From: Dyella flagellata
GTDB taxonomy: Bacteria > Pseudomonadota > Gammaproteobacteria > Xanthomonadales > Rhodanobacteraceae
DNA length: 64,000 bases
Direction of reading: 5' to 3'
Assembly: GCF_030160275.1 (NCBI RefSeq)
Contig: NZ_BSOA01000014.1
Location: 62,001-126,000 of the forward strand
The translations under genes were made by a program, and so were the position numbers. The notes below the pieces were generated by a model, which saw nothing but the letters and a program-made list of their open reading frames with translations, was not told the DNA's origin and made no database searches. Of the stretch, positions 1 through 8,508 are shown piece by piece; within the stretch, counting starts at the first letter, position 1; each line of letters begins with the position of its first letter.

Positions 1-354
1 TTTGCTAGGTTTTCGATGAGCAAGTTAGCTCAGAGATACAGTTCGATGTCGCGTATGGCCTGCGCGCAAGCGTGCGGTAAACATTCCTGTGAAAGTTCAT
101 AGAGCATGGGATGAATACATATTTTGCAACAATTTTTATAGGAATCCCTTGACGCGAAGCTAGTATATCTAGCGTCACGCTTGCGTAATTTGCTTCGTGG
201 CCAGTGACGCAGGCCGCCTCTTCAAGAGGCTTGGCCCCTAAGTAAAAACAGCCGTTTCTCTTAAAGAATTGCGATCTGTTAGCCAACACCGGTACCGGTT
301 GGGGCGAGCGGTTTGCTCGGGCGCGCGTGCGCTCAACTTACAAGGAGGATCCAC
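1..354. other. Upstream region without a supported gene
   Basis: No convincing coding sequence is seen here; the open frame on the minus strand has no recognisable family. The stretch is AT-rich up to about 280 and then GC-rich, as expected of a promoter region for the gene starting at 355. Just before that gene there is a perfect 12-bp palindrome, ACCGGTACCGGT (288-299), and a small hairpin, CGAGC-N5-GCTCG (305-319). Either could be an operator or a 5' leader structure; nothing more can be said from sequence alone. Confidence 0.4.
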
Positions 355-819
355 ATGTTTGTGATCAAGACGCTGTTACAAGGTTCCGCATTGGCTGTCG
401 GTGTAGTTTTGGCTGCGCCGGTTTTTGCAGCTCATGCCGTCCCCTTCAACACCACCTTTACCGCGACCGGTCCCACTACGATGACACAGTCCGGTCTGCA
501 TATTCCCTGCAATTCCAGTTTCGTGCTGGTCACCGATGGCAGTGGTGACGTTACGGTAACTCAAGCTACTTTCTCAGGTGGTAGTCCCATGTGTAACGTG
601 ATCACGGCATCCGGCCTGCCCTGGCCGGTATCGCTCAATTCGACTACCGCCGCGGTGATCCACAACGTCACTGTGCGAAGCCCATTGGGTACTTGTTCGG
701 GCAACGTCGACGCAACGATCAATAACAGCAATAGCCAGATTTTCCTCGACGGTCGTTTCGGAACGTGCGCAGTGACGGGCTATCTCTCCGTCACGCCTCA
801 GTTCAAGGTTGTGGATTAA
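355..819 (+). CDS. Secreted PraB-like protein (alkane oxidation activator family)
   Basis: The product is a 154-residue exported protein. The start at 355 is chosen because AAGGAGG lies just upstream and it begins directly with a signal peptide (hydrophobic core about residues 8-25, cleavage near AFA-AHA). The mature part is rich in Thr, Ser, Val and Gly and has four spaced Cys (in IPCNSS, PMCNV, LGTCSG and GTCAV), suggesting disulfides in a beta-rich fold. The order of short motifs (TFTATGPTTM, then SGGSPMCNVITASGLPWPV) resembles what I recall of PraB, a Pseudomonas secreted protein that stimulates growth on alkanes. A FadL-type hydrophobic-compound porin follows about 100 bp downstream, which fits a role in handling hydrophobic substrates. 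The family call is from memory of the pattern; the function in this organism is unproven. Confidence 0.55.
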   Translation: MFVIKTLLQGSALAVGVVLAAPVFAAHAVPFNTTFTATGPTTMTQSGLHIPCNSSFVLVTDGSGDVTVTQATFSGGSPMCNVITASGLPWPVSLNSTTAAVIHNVTVRSPLGTCSGNVDATINNSNSQIFLDGRFGTCAVTGYLSVTPQFKVVD

Positions 820-926
820 GGCGCCATATCCGGCGACGTCGATTCAACTGAAGCAGAGTGGCGTGGTGTCCGGCCAAATCGGGCCGGCCCATGCTGCTTG
901 TCAGCGGGCAATAGGCATACCAAAGC

Positions 927-2447
927 ATGCATACTGTGAAAAATAAAGACATCTATCCGATTTTTCGTTCTCTGCAGACGATGGCATTGACGTTAGCACT
1001 ATTCGTCGGCCTGGCTGCGGCGCAGCAGACACAGGCGGCGGCGTTCCAGCTGCCAGTCACCAACGCGGCCGGTTACGGCCGCGCATTCGCCGGCGGCTCG
1101 TTATGGCGGAATGATCCTTCCGCCGCCTACAACAATCCGGCCGCGATGGCCTGGTTCACCGGCCCGATAGCGCAAGGCAGCTGGATCGGCATTGATGTCC
1201 ATGCGCAGTTCGACGGCATCAACACTGGCTCCGACATCGAGCCACCCGGATTACCGCCCTGCTTGGGCGCGCCTTGTCCCGCGGCCTCCAATCCGAATGC
1301 CCGCGACGGCGTCATCTCCGATGGTTCTGCCTTCTACGTGCAACCCATATCGGAGCGCTTTGCCATCGGTTTTGGCATGGAGGCGCCTTATGGCTTGAGG
1401 ACCAAATACAGCGGCGACTGGGTTGGCCGTGATTTCGGCATCATGACGAGCCTGAAATCGATGGGACTCAGTTTGGCGGCCAGCTTCAAGCTCAGCGACA
1501 GCTTCGCTTTGGGCGTGGGCGTGACCGGACAACGCACACGCGCTCAGCTCAACAACGGATTGAACCTTGGTGCGACCGAAGCACTGCAGGGTGGCGCCTA
1601 CAACACTCCAGGTACTATCGGGCAGATCAACGTCCGCGTACACGACTGGTCGCTAGGCTATTTTCTAGGTGGCGAGTGGAAGCCGACCGAGATCGATTTG
1701 CTGGGTATCAGCTATCACTCCCGTGTGGGCAATCAGCTTAAAGGCCGCTACGACATGTATTTTCCCAATGACGGGAAGTCCGTGACCACTTACTCCCAAG
1801 GCCCGAGTTTCCCGTCATCGACGACGATCAACGGAAAAGGCGCTGTGTTGGCCATCCCGCAGCTCAATGCGACGTTTGGGTCTGGCGGCCCGCTGCACGA
1901 ATTGTTCCCGAACTACGTGAACCTGCCGCCACTCAACCCGGATGGTGGACCGGCGACGGCCTCACTGGATCTGCCGGCCTTCGTCACCATCGACTATCTG
2001 CACCAATTCAGCAAACGCTTTTCGCTGGGTACGTCGGCACAATGGACCAACTGGTCGAAATTCCGCAAGCTGACCCTGGTCTCCGATGGCATCCAGATGC
2101 TGAGCCTGCCGATGAGCTGCCGCAATGCCTGGACCTTGAGCTTGGGCGGCGATTATCGCCTCAATGAGCAATGGACCTTGCGTGGCGGCCTGGCCTGGGA
2201 TCAAACGCCTACGACCACCGCTACTCGCGACCCGCGCGTGCCCGACAACAATCGGCGCATCCTGAGCATCGGCATGGGCTATCAGCCTACCGCGCGTCTG
2301 ACTTTGGACGCGGCCTATTCGCATCAGTTCCTGAGCGATTCGGCGATCCACAACACGGCGCCGATCGCCTTGGGCGGCGATCGGTTAGACGGGTCGTTCG
2401 ACAATAGCGGCAACGTGATAGCGTTGACGGCTACCTATGCGCTCTAA
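927..2447 (+). CDS. OmpP1/FadL family outer-membrane transporter
   Basis: A 506-residue outer-membrane beta-barrel of the FadL family, which takes up long-chain fatty acids and other hydrophobic molecules. After a signal peptide (hydrophobic segment about residues 17-33, ending TQAAAF) comes the family's plug region, with an AGYGRAFAGG segment and the NNPAAM motif typical of the FadL hatch. The remainder alternates amphipathic beta strands with loops, and the protein ends in a short aromatic/hydrophobic strand (ATYAL). A second ATG at 981 would give a more compact signal peptide (MALTLALF...), so the true start could be there. It lies about 100 bp after the PraB-like gene on the same strand. 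The substrate cannot be read from sequence. Confidence 0.85.
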   Translation: MHTVKNKDIYPIFRSLQTMALTLALFVGLAAAQQTQAAAFQLPVTNAAGYGRAFAGGSLWRNDPSAAYNNPAAMAWFTGPIAQGSWIGIDVHAQFDGINTGSDIEPPGLPPCLGAPCPAASNPNARDGVISDGSAFYVQPISERFAIGFGMEAPYGLRTKYSGDWVGRDFGIMTSLKSMGLSLAASFKLSDSFALGVGVTGQRTRAQLNNGLNLGATEALQGGAYNTPGTIGQINVRVHDWSLGYFLGGEWKPTEIDLLGISYHSRVGNQLKGRYDMYFPNDGKSVTTYSQGPSFPSSTTINGKGAVLAIPQLNATFGSGGPLHELFPNYVNLPPLNPDGGPATASLDLPAFVTIDYLHQFSKRFSLGTSAQWTNWSKFRKLTLVSDGIQMLSLPMSCRNAWTLSLGGDYRLNEQWTLRGGLAWDQTPTTTATRDPRVPDNNRRILSIGMGYQPTARLTLDAAYSHQFLSDSAIHNTAPIALGGDRLDGSFDNSGNVIALTATYAL

Positions 2448-2461
2448 GGTGGCGGCGCGAG

Positions 2462-2478
2462 CACCCTGAAAAAGGGTG
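2462..2478 (+). terminator. Hairpin after the FadL gene
   Basis: Inverted repeat CACCCT-GAAAA-AGGGTG lies 14 bp after the stop codon, with partly complementary GGCGC/GCGCC flanks. There is no T-run after it, so it is a weak intrinsic terminator candidate or an mRNA-end stabiliser. Confidence 0.35.
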
Positions 2479-2553
2479 GGCGCCGGACTTCCCTGCGCCC
2501 CGACAGTATCGCCAATGACAATCCATCATTCGACTGATTCACGGGAGAGGATC

Positions 2554-3021
2554 ATGAAAACACTAGTCCACAGTGCCATCGCCGCTGCTGGTCTCCTGCT
2601 GGGCGCCGGCGTCGCTTGCGCCGCCAGTGAGACCCCGGTGGGCAGCTGGAAACAGGTCGACGATGTTACCGGCATGGCCAAATCGATCATTCAGATCAGC
2701 GAGGACCATGGCGAACTGCAGGGCAAGATCGTGCAACTGATGAACCTGACGCCCGAAGAGATAGCCCAGGACGGCGCGCATCCGCTGTGCGGCAAGTGCG
2801 AGGGCGAACGCAAGGACCAGCCGATCGAAGGCATGGTGATCATGTGGGGCGTCAAGCGCGACAGCGACGTGTGGACCGGCGGCAAGATCCTCGATCCCAA
2901 GTCAGGCAGTGTCTACAAGGTCAAGCTTTCGCTTTCCGACGGCGGCCAGAAGCTCCATGTGCGCGGCTACATCGGTTTATCGCTGCTCGGTCGCAGCCAG
3001 ACCTGGGTACGGCAGGAATAG
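2554..3021 (+). CDS. DUF2147 family periplasmic protein
   Basis: A 155-residue exported protein of the DUF2147 family. The ATG at 2554 is preferred over an upstream in-frame start at 2476 because GGGAGAGG sits in front of it and it opens with a typical signal peptide (MKTLVHSAIAAAGLLLGAGV, cleaved near ACAASE). The mature domain starts with the family hallmark PVGSWKQVDD, has a CGKCEG pair of cysteines in mid-protein, and ends with the VRGYIGLSLLGRSQTWVR segment typical of the family. The family has no established biochemical function; members are generally small periplasmic beta-rich proteins. It stands alone between fadL and the MATE gene. Confidence 0.8.
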   Translation: MKTLVHSAIAAAGLLLGAGVACAASETPVGSWKQVDDVTGMAKSIIQISEDHGELQGKIVQLMNLTPEEIAQDGAHPLCGKCEGERKDQPIEGMVIMWGVKRDSDVWTGGKILDPKSGSVYKVKLSLSDGGQKLHVRGYIGLSLLGRSQTWVRQE

Positions 3022-3180
3022 CTTAGGGCATCCCTGCACGAGATCGGAATTTTGATGGCTGGTGATGGAAGGGCTTGCGCCTGTCGTTCTCTGCCAAGCC
3101 GCTTTGCATTGTTAAAGAGGGTTTCTGCTGCTCCCTCTTCGCTCCCAAGCTACAATGCCAGGCGCTGGAGAACCCCATTC

Positions 3181-4587
3181 ATGAAAGCCATCCATCTCGA
3201 CCGAGCCCGGGTCTGGCGGGAGATCGGCGCTACACTGCGCCTTGCCCTGCCGCTGATCCTCGCCCAGCTTGCCGCGGTCGGCAGCAACGTGATCGACGCG
3301 ATGCTGGCCGGCCACGTGGGCGCGCACGTGTTGGGTGCGGTGGCGATTGGCACCAACATCTGGTCGCTGGCCATCGTCAGCGGCATTGGCATGATGATGT
3401 CGGTGCCGCCTTTGATCTCGCAGCTTGATGGCGCCGGGCGCAAACACGAAGCGGGCAAGGTGTTCCATCAGGCGATCTGGCTGGCGCTGGGCATGGGCGT
3501 GCTGTTGTGGTTCGCGATTCGCCATGCGGAGCCGCTGATCAAGCTGATCGGCGTTGCGCCAGGACTGTACGCGGACGTTGGGGAATTCCTGCGCGCGATC
3601 AGCTGGGGCGCGCCGGCGTTGACCTGCTATTTCGCCTTGCGCGGCCTCTCCGAAGGGCTGTCGCTGACCCGGCCTTCGATGTACTTCAGCTTCGGCGGTC
3701 TGGCGCTGCTGCTGCCGCTCGGCTACGTCTTCATGTTCGGCAAGTTGGGCCTGCCGCCGCAGGGCGCCCGTGGCTGTGGCATAGCCACCGCGACGGCGCT
3801 GTGGATCGAGATGCTGGCATTCGGTAGCTACGTGTTTTTCCACCGCAACTATCAAGGCTTAGGGGTGTTCCAGCACTTCGAATGGCCAAATTTCAAGCGC
3901 ATCGGCCAGCTGCTGCACATTGGACTGCCGATGGCGATCACCCTGCTGGCTGAGGGTGGCCTGTTCGTGGCGGCGGCGCTGCTGATCGGCACCATGGGTG
4001 AGGACATGGTGGCCAGCCACCAGGTGGCCTTGAACGTGGCGGCGTTCTTCTTCATGGTGCCGCTGGGCCTGGCCATGGCGATCACCGTGCGCGTGGGCAA
4101 TGCTGTGGGACGGGGCGATTCGTCTGGCATCCGCTATGCAGGGTTTTGCGGGATCGGGCTTACCCTGGTCACCCAGGCGGTTTCGGCGGGCCTGATGCTG
4201 GGCTTTCCGTACCTGATCGCCTCGCTTTACACCCATGACAAGACCGTGATCGCGCTGGCCGCACAATTGCTGTTGCTGGCAGGCCTGTTCCAGTTTTCCG
4301 ACGGCATCCAGGTGGCCTCTAATGGCGCCTTGCGCGGCTTGAAGGACACGCGCGTGCCGATGGCGATCACCCTGTTTGCCTACTGGGGCGTGGGTATGCC
4401 GGTGGGCTGGTGGCTGGCGTTTCACGTGGGGCTAGGCGCGCGGGGCATCTGGATGGGGTTGATCGCCGGCCTGAGCATGGCGGCCCTGCTGCTGTTTGCA
4501 CGGTTCTGGCGCAGTTCCTATCAGCAGCAAGCCGGGACGTTTGGCCCTGTCGCGCCTGCCGCCGCGGATGCGACGATCCCCTCATGA
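3181..4587 (+). CDS. MATE family multidrug efflux transporter (NorM-like)
   Basis: A 468-residue inner-membrane protein with about 12 hydrophobic helices arranged as two homologous halves, the layout of MATE cation/drug antiporters. The N-terminal half carries PLILAQLAAVGSNVIDAMLAG and the second half starts with PMAITLLAEGG, both typical of NorM/YdhE proteins. The ATG at 3181 is chosen over the open-frame start at 3052 because the extra 43 residues look non-coding and the family normally starts within about 20 residues of the first helix. The family exports cationic drugs using Na+ or H+ gradients; the actual substrate is unknown. The stop at 4585-4587 is followed closely by sppA. Confidence 0.88.
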   Translation: MKAIHLDRARVWREIGATLRLALPLILAQLAAVGSNVIDAMLAGHVGAHVLGAVAIGTNIWSLAIVSGIGMMMSVPPLISQLDGAGRKHEAGKVFHQAIWLALGMGVLLWFAIRHAEPLIKLIGVAPGLYADVGEFLRAISWGAPALTCYFALRGLSEGLSLTRPSMYFSFGGLALLLPLGYVFMFGKLGLPPQGARGCGIATATALWIEMLAFGSYVFFHRNYQGLGVFQHFEWPNFKRIGQLLHIGLPMAITLLAEGGLFVAAALLIGTMGEDMVASHQVALNVAAFFFMVPLGLAMAITVRVGNAVGRGDSSGIRYAGFCGIGLTLVTQAVSAGLMLGFPYLIASLYTHDKTVIALAAQLLLLAGLFQFSDGIQVASNGALRGLKDTRVPMAITLFAYWGVGMPVGWWLAFHVGLGARGIWMGLIAGLSMAALLLFARFWRSSYQQQAGTFGPVAPAAADATIPS

Positions 4588-4644
4588 CCGGCGTTGCGCA
4601 AGCGGCTACGCTGGCGCGAACCCATCAAGGACTTCAAAGCCTCT

Positions 4645-6528
4645 ATGAGCACTCCACCGCCCCTGGGCCGCTCGCGGCAGCCGAACGGATTTCTGGCCTT
4701 CCTGCGCGTATTCGGGCGCGGCCTCAACATCCTGCGGCTGATCATCCTGAACGTGCTGTTCTTTGCGTTCCTCGGCGTGTTCGTGCTGGTGCTGCTGGCG
4801 ATCGGCGCGGCCAAGCACCTCAACGACATCCAGGACAGCAGCGTGCTGTTGCTGCAGCCGGAAGGCAGGTTGGTGGAGCAATACAGCGTCAGTCCGCTGC
4901 AGCGTGTGGCGTCCAAACTTTCCGGCGATGAAGCAAAAGAAGTGCAAGTACGCGACCTGGTCGCTGCGATCGACGCGGCGGCGAAGGATGCGCGCATCAC
5001 GCGCATCGTGCTCGATCCCAGCCATCTGCAGAGCAGCGGTTTCGCCGCCTTGACCGAAGTGGGCGCCGCGCTCGACCGTTTTCGCGCGGCCGGCAAGCCG
5101 GTGATCGCCTGGGGCGCGGAACTGGATCAATATCAGTACGACCTGGCGGCACACGCCGACCGCGTGCTGCTGGATCCGCAGGGAGGCCTGTTTATCACGG
5201 GCCTTTCCAATTACCGCCTGTTCTACAAGGATCTGCTCGACAAGCTTGGCGTGAACGTCTACTTGTTCCGTGTCGGTCAGTTCAAGAGTGCGGCCGAGCC
5301 ATTCATCCTCAATCACGCCTCACCGGAGGCGAAGGAAGCGGACAGCTACTGGATGGGCGGCTTGTGGGACGGCTACATCAGCGACATCGCCAAACTGCGC
5401 AAGCTCGATCCTGCCACGGTGCGCTCGGACATCGACAATCTGCCCGACCGCCTTGTCGCCGCGCAGGGCGATCTGGCCAAGCTCGCCCTCGATGAACACC
5501 TGATCGACGGCCTGGCCACGCGTTCGGAGCTGCTCGACACCCTGCGTTCGCAGGGCGTGCCGGCGGGCAAGGACGGCCATGGCATCCGTAGCGTAAGCCT
5601 CGATCGCTACATCGCCGCCGTTCCCGGCCGCGACACGCTAGGAGCGGACGCGGTGACCGTAGTGGTGGCCGAAGGCGAGATCACTTCCGGCAAGCAGTCA
5701 CCGGGTTCGATAGGTGGCGAGTCGACCGCCGCGCTGATTCGCAGTGCGCGTGAAAACAAGCACACCAAGGCGCTGGTGTTGCGCGTGAACTCGCCTGGCG
5801 GCGAAGTGTATGCGGCGGAAGAAATCCGTCGCGAAGTGGCATTGACGCGCAAAGCTGGCATTCCGGTGATCGTGTCGATGGGCGATGTGGCGGCCAGCGG
5901 CGGCTACTGGATCTCGATGAACGCTGATCAGATCTACGCCGAGCCCAACACCATCACCGGCTCGATCGGCATCTTCGGCATGTACTACACCGTGCCGAGC
6001 GCACTGGGCAAGCTTGGCATCAGTAGCGACGGTATCGGCACCGCGCCGCTTGCGGGTGCTTTCAATGTCACCCGTCCGCTCGATCCGAAAGTCGGCAGCG
6101 TGATCCAGTCCATCATCGACAAGGGCTATCACGACTTTGTCGGCGGGGTGGCACAAGCGCGCGGAAAGGATTACAGCGCCATCGACGCAGTGGCGCAGGG
6201 GCGCGTATGGACCGGCAGCCAGGCGCAGCAGCGTGGCCTGATCGATCAGCTTGGCGGACTCGACGCTGCGATCCAGAAAGCCGCTGACCTGGCGAAGCTG
6301 GGCAAGGATTACGCCGTGCACTATCAGGAGCAGCCGCTGGGCACGCTTGAGCGTTTTGCGCTGAGCTTCAATCAGTCGGCGATGGTCGCTGGATTGCAGG
6401 CCTACGGTGTACGCCTGCCCACTTGGTTCGCGCAATTGCCGATGCTGGCCCCGGAACTGGAAATGCTGCGCACCGCGCAGGCGGGGCGGCCGAACATTTA
6501 TTCGTACTGCTTCTGCTCGCCGCATTGA
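4645..6528 (+). CDS. sppA: Signal peptide peptidase SppA, 67 kDa type
   Basis: Membrane-anchored serine protease that degrades cleaved signal peptides in the cytoplasmic membrane. The 627-residue length and duplicated domain plan match E. coli SppA. One N-terminal membrane helix (about residues 30-58) is followed by two S49 peptidase-like repeats. The catalytic Lys is Lys214 in VGQFKSAAEPF, and the nucleophile is Ser418 in GDVAASGGYW; spacing agrees with the E. coli Lys209/Ser409 dyad. The ATG at 4645 (AAGGA upstream) is preferred to a TTG at 4594, which would add 17 residues. It lies 57 bp after the MATE gene, so the two may be co-transcribed. The C-terminus ends in the Cys-containing tail YCFCSPH. 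Confidence 0.93.
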   Translation: MSTPPPLGRSRQPNGFLAFLRVFGRGLNILRLIILNVLFFAFLGVFVLVLLAIGAAKHLNDIQDSSVLLLQPEGRLVEQYSVSPLQRVASKLSGDEAKEVQVRDLVAAIDAAAKDARITRIVLDPSHLQSSGFAALTEVGAALDRFRAAGKPVIAWGAELDQYQYDLAAHADRVLLDPQGGLFITGLSNYRLFYKDLLDKLGVNVYLFRVGQFKSAAEPFILNHASPEAKEADSYWMGGLWDGYISDIAKLRKLDPATVRSDIDNLPDRLVAAQGDLAKLALDEHLIDGLATRSELLDTLRSQGVPAGKDGHGIRSVSLDRYIAAVPGRDTLGADAVTVVVAEGEITSGKQSPGSIGGESTAALIRSARENKHTKALVLRVNSPGGEVYAAEEIRREVALTRKAGIPVIVSMGDVAASGGYWISMNADQIYAEPNTITGSIGIFGMYYTVPSALGKLGISSDGIGTAPLAGAFNVTRPLDPKVGSVIQSIIDKGYHDFVGGVAQARGKDYSAIDAVAQGRVWTGSQAQQRGLIDQLGGLDAAIQKAADLAKLGKDYAVHYQEQPLGTLERFALSFNQSAMVAGLQAYGVRLPTWFAQLPMLAPELEMLRTAQAGRPNIYSYCFCSPH

Positions 6529-6854
6529 ATTCCCGCGTAGGCTGACCGCGCCCCGGAGTGATTTCAGGGCGCGGGCCATGGCAGGGGAGTTTCATCATGC
6601 AGGTGGACCGGCCCCACCTTCGTAGGAAGCAAATAATTGCCCATGATCGGCATGGCCTTTTACATTGGGAAGGACGCTTACATACCCGGGTCCTCTCGAT
6701 GTAATCAAGGCGTGCTGTCATCTTTCCTTTGCGATCTGAAAGATCTTTCCTGCGAGAAAAGGCGGAAATATCTGCATCCATTCCCGGTGTAAAGCCAGTA
6801 ACGTACCGGCGCAAGTCATGCGTATATGGCGCCGAGTCATGGATAGTCCGGGAA
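6529..6854. other. Intergenic region between sppA and the PP2C-like gene
   Basis: About 330 bp. Apart from the hairpin at 6546-6574 nothing is clearly identifiable. The last 150 bp are AT-richer and could hold the promoter of the PP2C-like gene, but no confident -35/-10 pair was picked out. An open frame extends upstream of 6855 to 6729 but its residues look non-coding. Confidence 0.4.
6546..6574 (+). terminator. Terminator-like hairpin after sppA
   Basis: Perfect 8-bp inverted repeat CCGCGCCC / GGGCGCGG with a 13-nt loop begins 18 bp after the sppA stop. No U-tract follows, so it may act with Rho or simply protect the 3' end. Confidence 0.45.
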
Positions 6855-7688
6855 ATGTTCAAGATCGTCAGCTCGTTGGCCGATGCCTATTCCGATATGC
6901 CTTGTGAAGACGTGCTGGGATTTAGCCGGCGCGGCGACACGCTGACGGCATGGGCGATCGACGGTGCGTCCACGCTGACCCGCGCAGCATTCACCACCTT
7001 CCACGACATGTCGGACTCTCGCTGGTTTGCGACGGAGCTTTCCGACTATCTTCAAGCGTCGACCGCAAGATTCCCGTTCGATCCCTGCAGCATGGGCGCC
7101 GCGTTGCGCGAAATCCAGGCCAAGTATCTGGGTTTGGCTCGCCGTCGACCTCAATGGAGTTTTCCGGTCGCCGCGTGCATCATTGCAGAACTAACGCCCC
7201 TGAATGGTTGGATGGAGGTCGCCATCCATTCTTATGCCGACTGCTTTGTCCTGTTCAGGCAATCAAATGTGGGGCCCGGAGCGGGTGTGCTGCACTGTGA
7301 CCATAATGTGCCTCCGCTCAAGTGGAAACCTTGTTCCGGGTTCCAGGGCCAACAGTTGAAAAGACTCAGGCTGCGCCGCGTTCAGCAATGGCGCAACATT
7401 GGTACGACTGCGCTAACCATCAATCCGGAGAGTGCCGGAAATTATCGGTGCCACCACGTGCGCTTGAAGCCACCCACGCACGCCCTGATCGGTACGGATG
7501 GACTTGCCCGACTGTGGAAAGAGTACGGCATTCTCGACACCGACTCGGCCATGGATCATCTCATTGGCCGTGGCCTAGCATCGTTGATAGAGAAATTGCG
7601 CGGGTACGAATCGAGCCGTTCGAGCACCGAGAGCGGCCGAAAAGTTCGTGATGATGCGGCCGGCCTACATATCTACTGCGGCCTCTAG
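6855..7688 (+). CDS. PP2C-like Ser/Thr phosphatase domain protein
   Basis: A cytoplasmic protein of about 277 residues with the motif order of PP2C (PPM) phosphatases: EDVLGF near the start, AIDGAST (DG metal motif) at about residues 34-40, PVAACIIAEL strand, ALIGTDGLARL (TDG motif), and a C-terminal RDDAAGLHIYC (DD metal motif). The central GD metal-binding pair is replaced by YADC, so one metal ligand is retained (D) but the glycine is lost. No membrane segment or extra domain is visible. It is flanked by intergenic DNA on both sides, with no kinase next to it. PP2C enzymes dephosphorylate Ser/Thr in Mg/Mn-dependent fashion; the partner kinase is unknown. The start at 6855 is tentative because in-frame starts extend upstream to 6729. 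Confidence 0.6.
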   Translation: MFKIVSSLADAYSDMPCEDVLGFSRRGDTLTAWAIDGASTLTRAAFTTFHDMSDSRWFATELSDYLQASTARFPFDPCSMGAALREIQAKYLGLARRRPQWSFPVAACIIAELTPLNGWMEVAIHSYADCFVLFRQSNVGPGAGVLHCDHNVPPLKWKPCSGFQGQQLKRLRLRRVQQWRNIGTTALTINPESAGNYRCHHVRLKPPTHALIGTDGLARLWKEYGILDTDSAMDHLIGRGLASLIEKLRGYESSRSSTESGRKVRDDAAGLHIYCGL

Positions 7689-7816
7689 GTTAGGCATCCC
7701 CGACGCGAGGCAAACCGTATGGCACCCGAATCCGAAAGCCAGCGGCGATACTCGCCGCCAGGGGGCCTTGATCTGTGCTACTTACCCGTCACCGCACTAT
7801 ATGCACGCCTCGCAGC

Positions 7817-7888
7817 GTGTAGGCTGGGATGATAATCCCAGCATCGGGATGCCGTGTGGAATGCTGAGATTATCATCCCAGCCTACAC
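7817..7888. repeat. Large inverted repeat, REP/BIME-like
   Basis: Two 28-nt arms (7817-7844 and 7861-7888) are complementary with a single mismatch, separated by a 16-nt loop. Each arm starts with GTGTAGGCTGGGATGATAAT. The same GTAGGCTGGGAT core forms a compact palindrome at 10022-10049, so this is a dispersed genomic repeat rather than a gene-specific terminator. It lies in the 244-bp gap between the convergent PP2C-like and VOC genes. Confidence 0.75.
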
Positions 7889-7932
7889 GAACCGAGGCTT
7901 AAGCTCGTATGCCTGGTCGAAGGAAGTATTAG

Positions 7933-8304
7933 TCAGTTGAACGCCATGCACACGGCTTCAATATTGTTTCCATCCGGATCCGTCAAAAAGGCTGCGTAAT
8001 AATTGGATGCATAGTCCTTGCGCACACCCGGCTGGCCCAGATCCTGACCGCCAGCCTTCAAGCCCGCCGCATGGAATTCATCCACATGGCCGCGCTGGTT
8101 CGCGCGAAATGCCACGTGCATGCCGACTGGCGGATTTGCGCTTTGGTCGTGATAAAGCCACAGTGCGGGCGCATCTTTCGGTCCGAATCCGGCGCTGCTC
8201 GCATCGCGCGTGCATAGCACATGCCCTAGCGGGGCCAGAATGGCTTGATAGAAACGCACGCTCGCGTCGATGTCCTGCACGTGCAGGCCAACATGGTCAT
8301 ACAT
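7933..8304 (-). CDS. VOC family (glyoxalase/dioxygenase fold) protein
   Basis: A 123-residue single VOC domain protein: MYDHVGLHVQDIDASVRFYQ at the N-terminus is the classic first beta-alpha-beta unit, with a candidate metal-ligand His in the DHVGLHV strand and a C-terminal TDPDGNNIEAVC (acidic ligand E) typical of the family. The start at 8304 is used because AGGA precedes it and the open frame beyond (to 8379) lacks family similarity. VOC enzymes use a divalent metal for isomerase, dioxygenase or resistance reactions; which applies here cannot be told. An AraC-type regulator lies upstream on the same strand and may control it. Confidence 0.85.
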   Translation of the reverse strand: MYDHVGLHVQDIDASVRFYQAILAPLGHVLCTRDASSAGFGPKDAPALWLYHDQSANPPVGMHVAFRANQRGHVDEFHAAGLKAGGQDLGQPGVRKDYASNYYAAFLTDPDGNNIEAVCMAFN

Positions 8305-8365
8305 AGGGATGTTCCTAAGTTGCGGTTGGGAAAAATGCTTGCATCCGCCAACGGCTGTGCTTAAC

Positions 8366-8377
8366 GGCAAGCTTGCC
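8366..8377. promoter_or_regulatory. Palindrome upstream of the VOC gene
   Basis: Perfect 12-bp palindrome GGCAAGCTTGCC lies 62-73 bp upstream of the VOC gene start, between it and the AraC-type regulator gene. It could be an operator, but AraC proteins more often bind direct repeats, so the assignment is weak. Confidence 0.2.
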
Positions 8378-8508
8378 AATCCAGCGAAAGCTGTCTGCGG
8401 TGATGTTGAAAAACCGCCGGTGCATGGGCGTGTCGTTCGTAGTTCGGTTTTTCTGCAAGATGCCGCATTGAGGATCAGGTGACCCGTACGGCCGCTTCGT
8501 CGAATAAG

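Noticed and set aside
5698-6579. A 293-residue minus-strand frame across the end of sppA
   Set aside because: Antisense shadow of sppA without domains.
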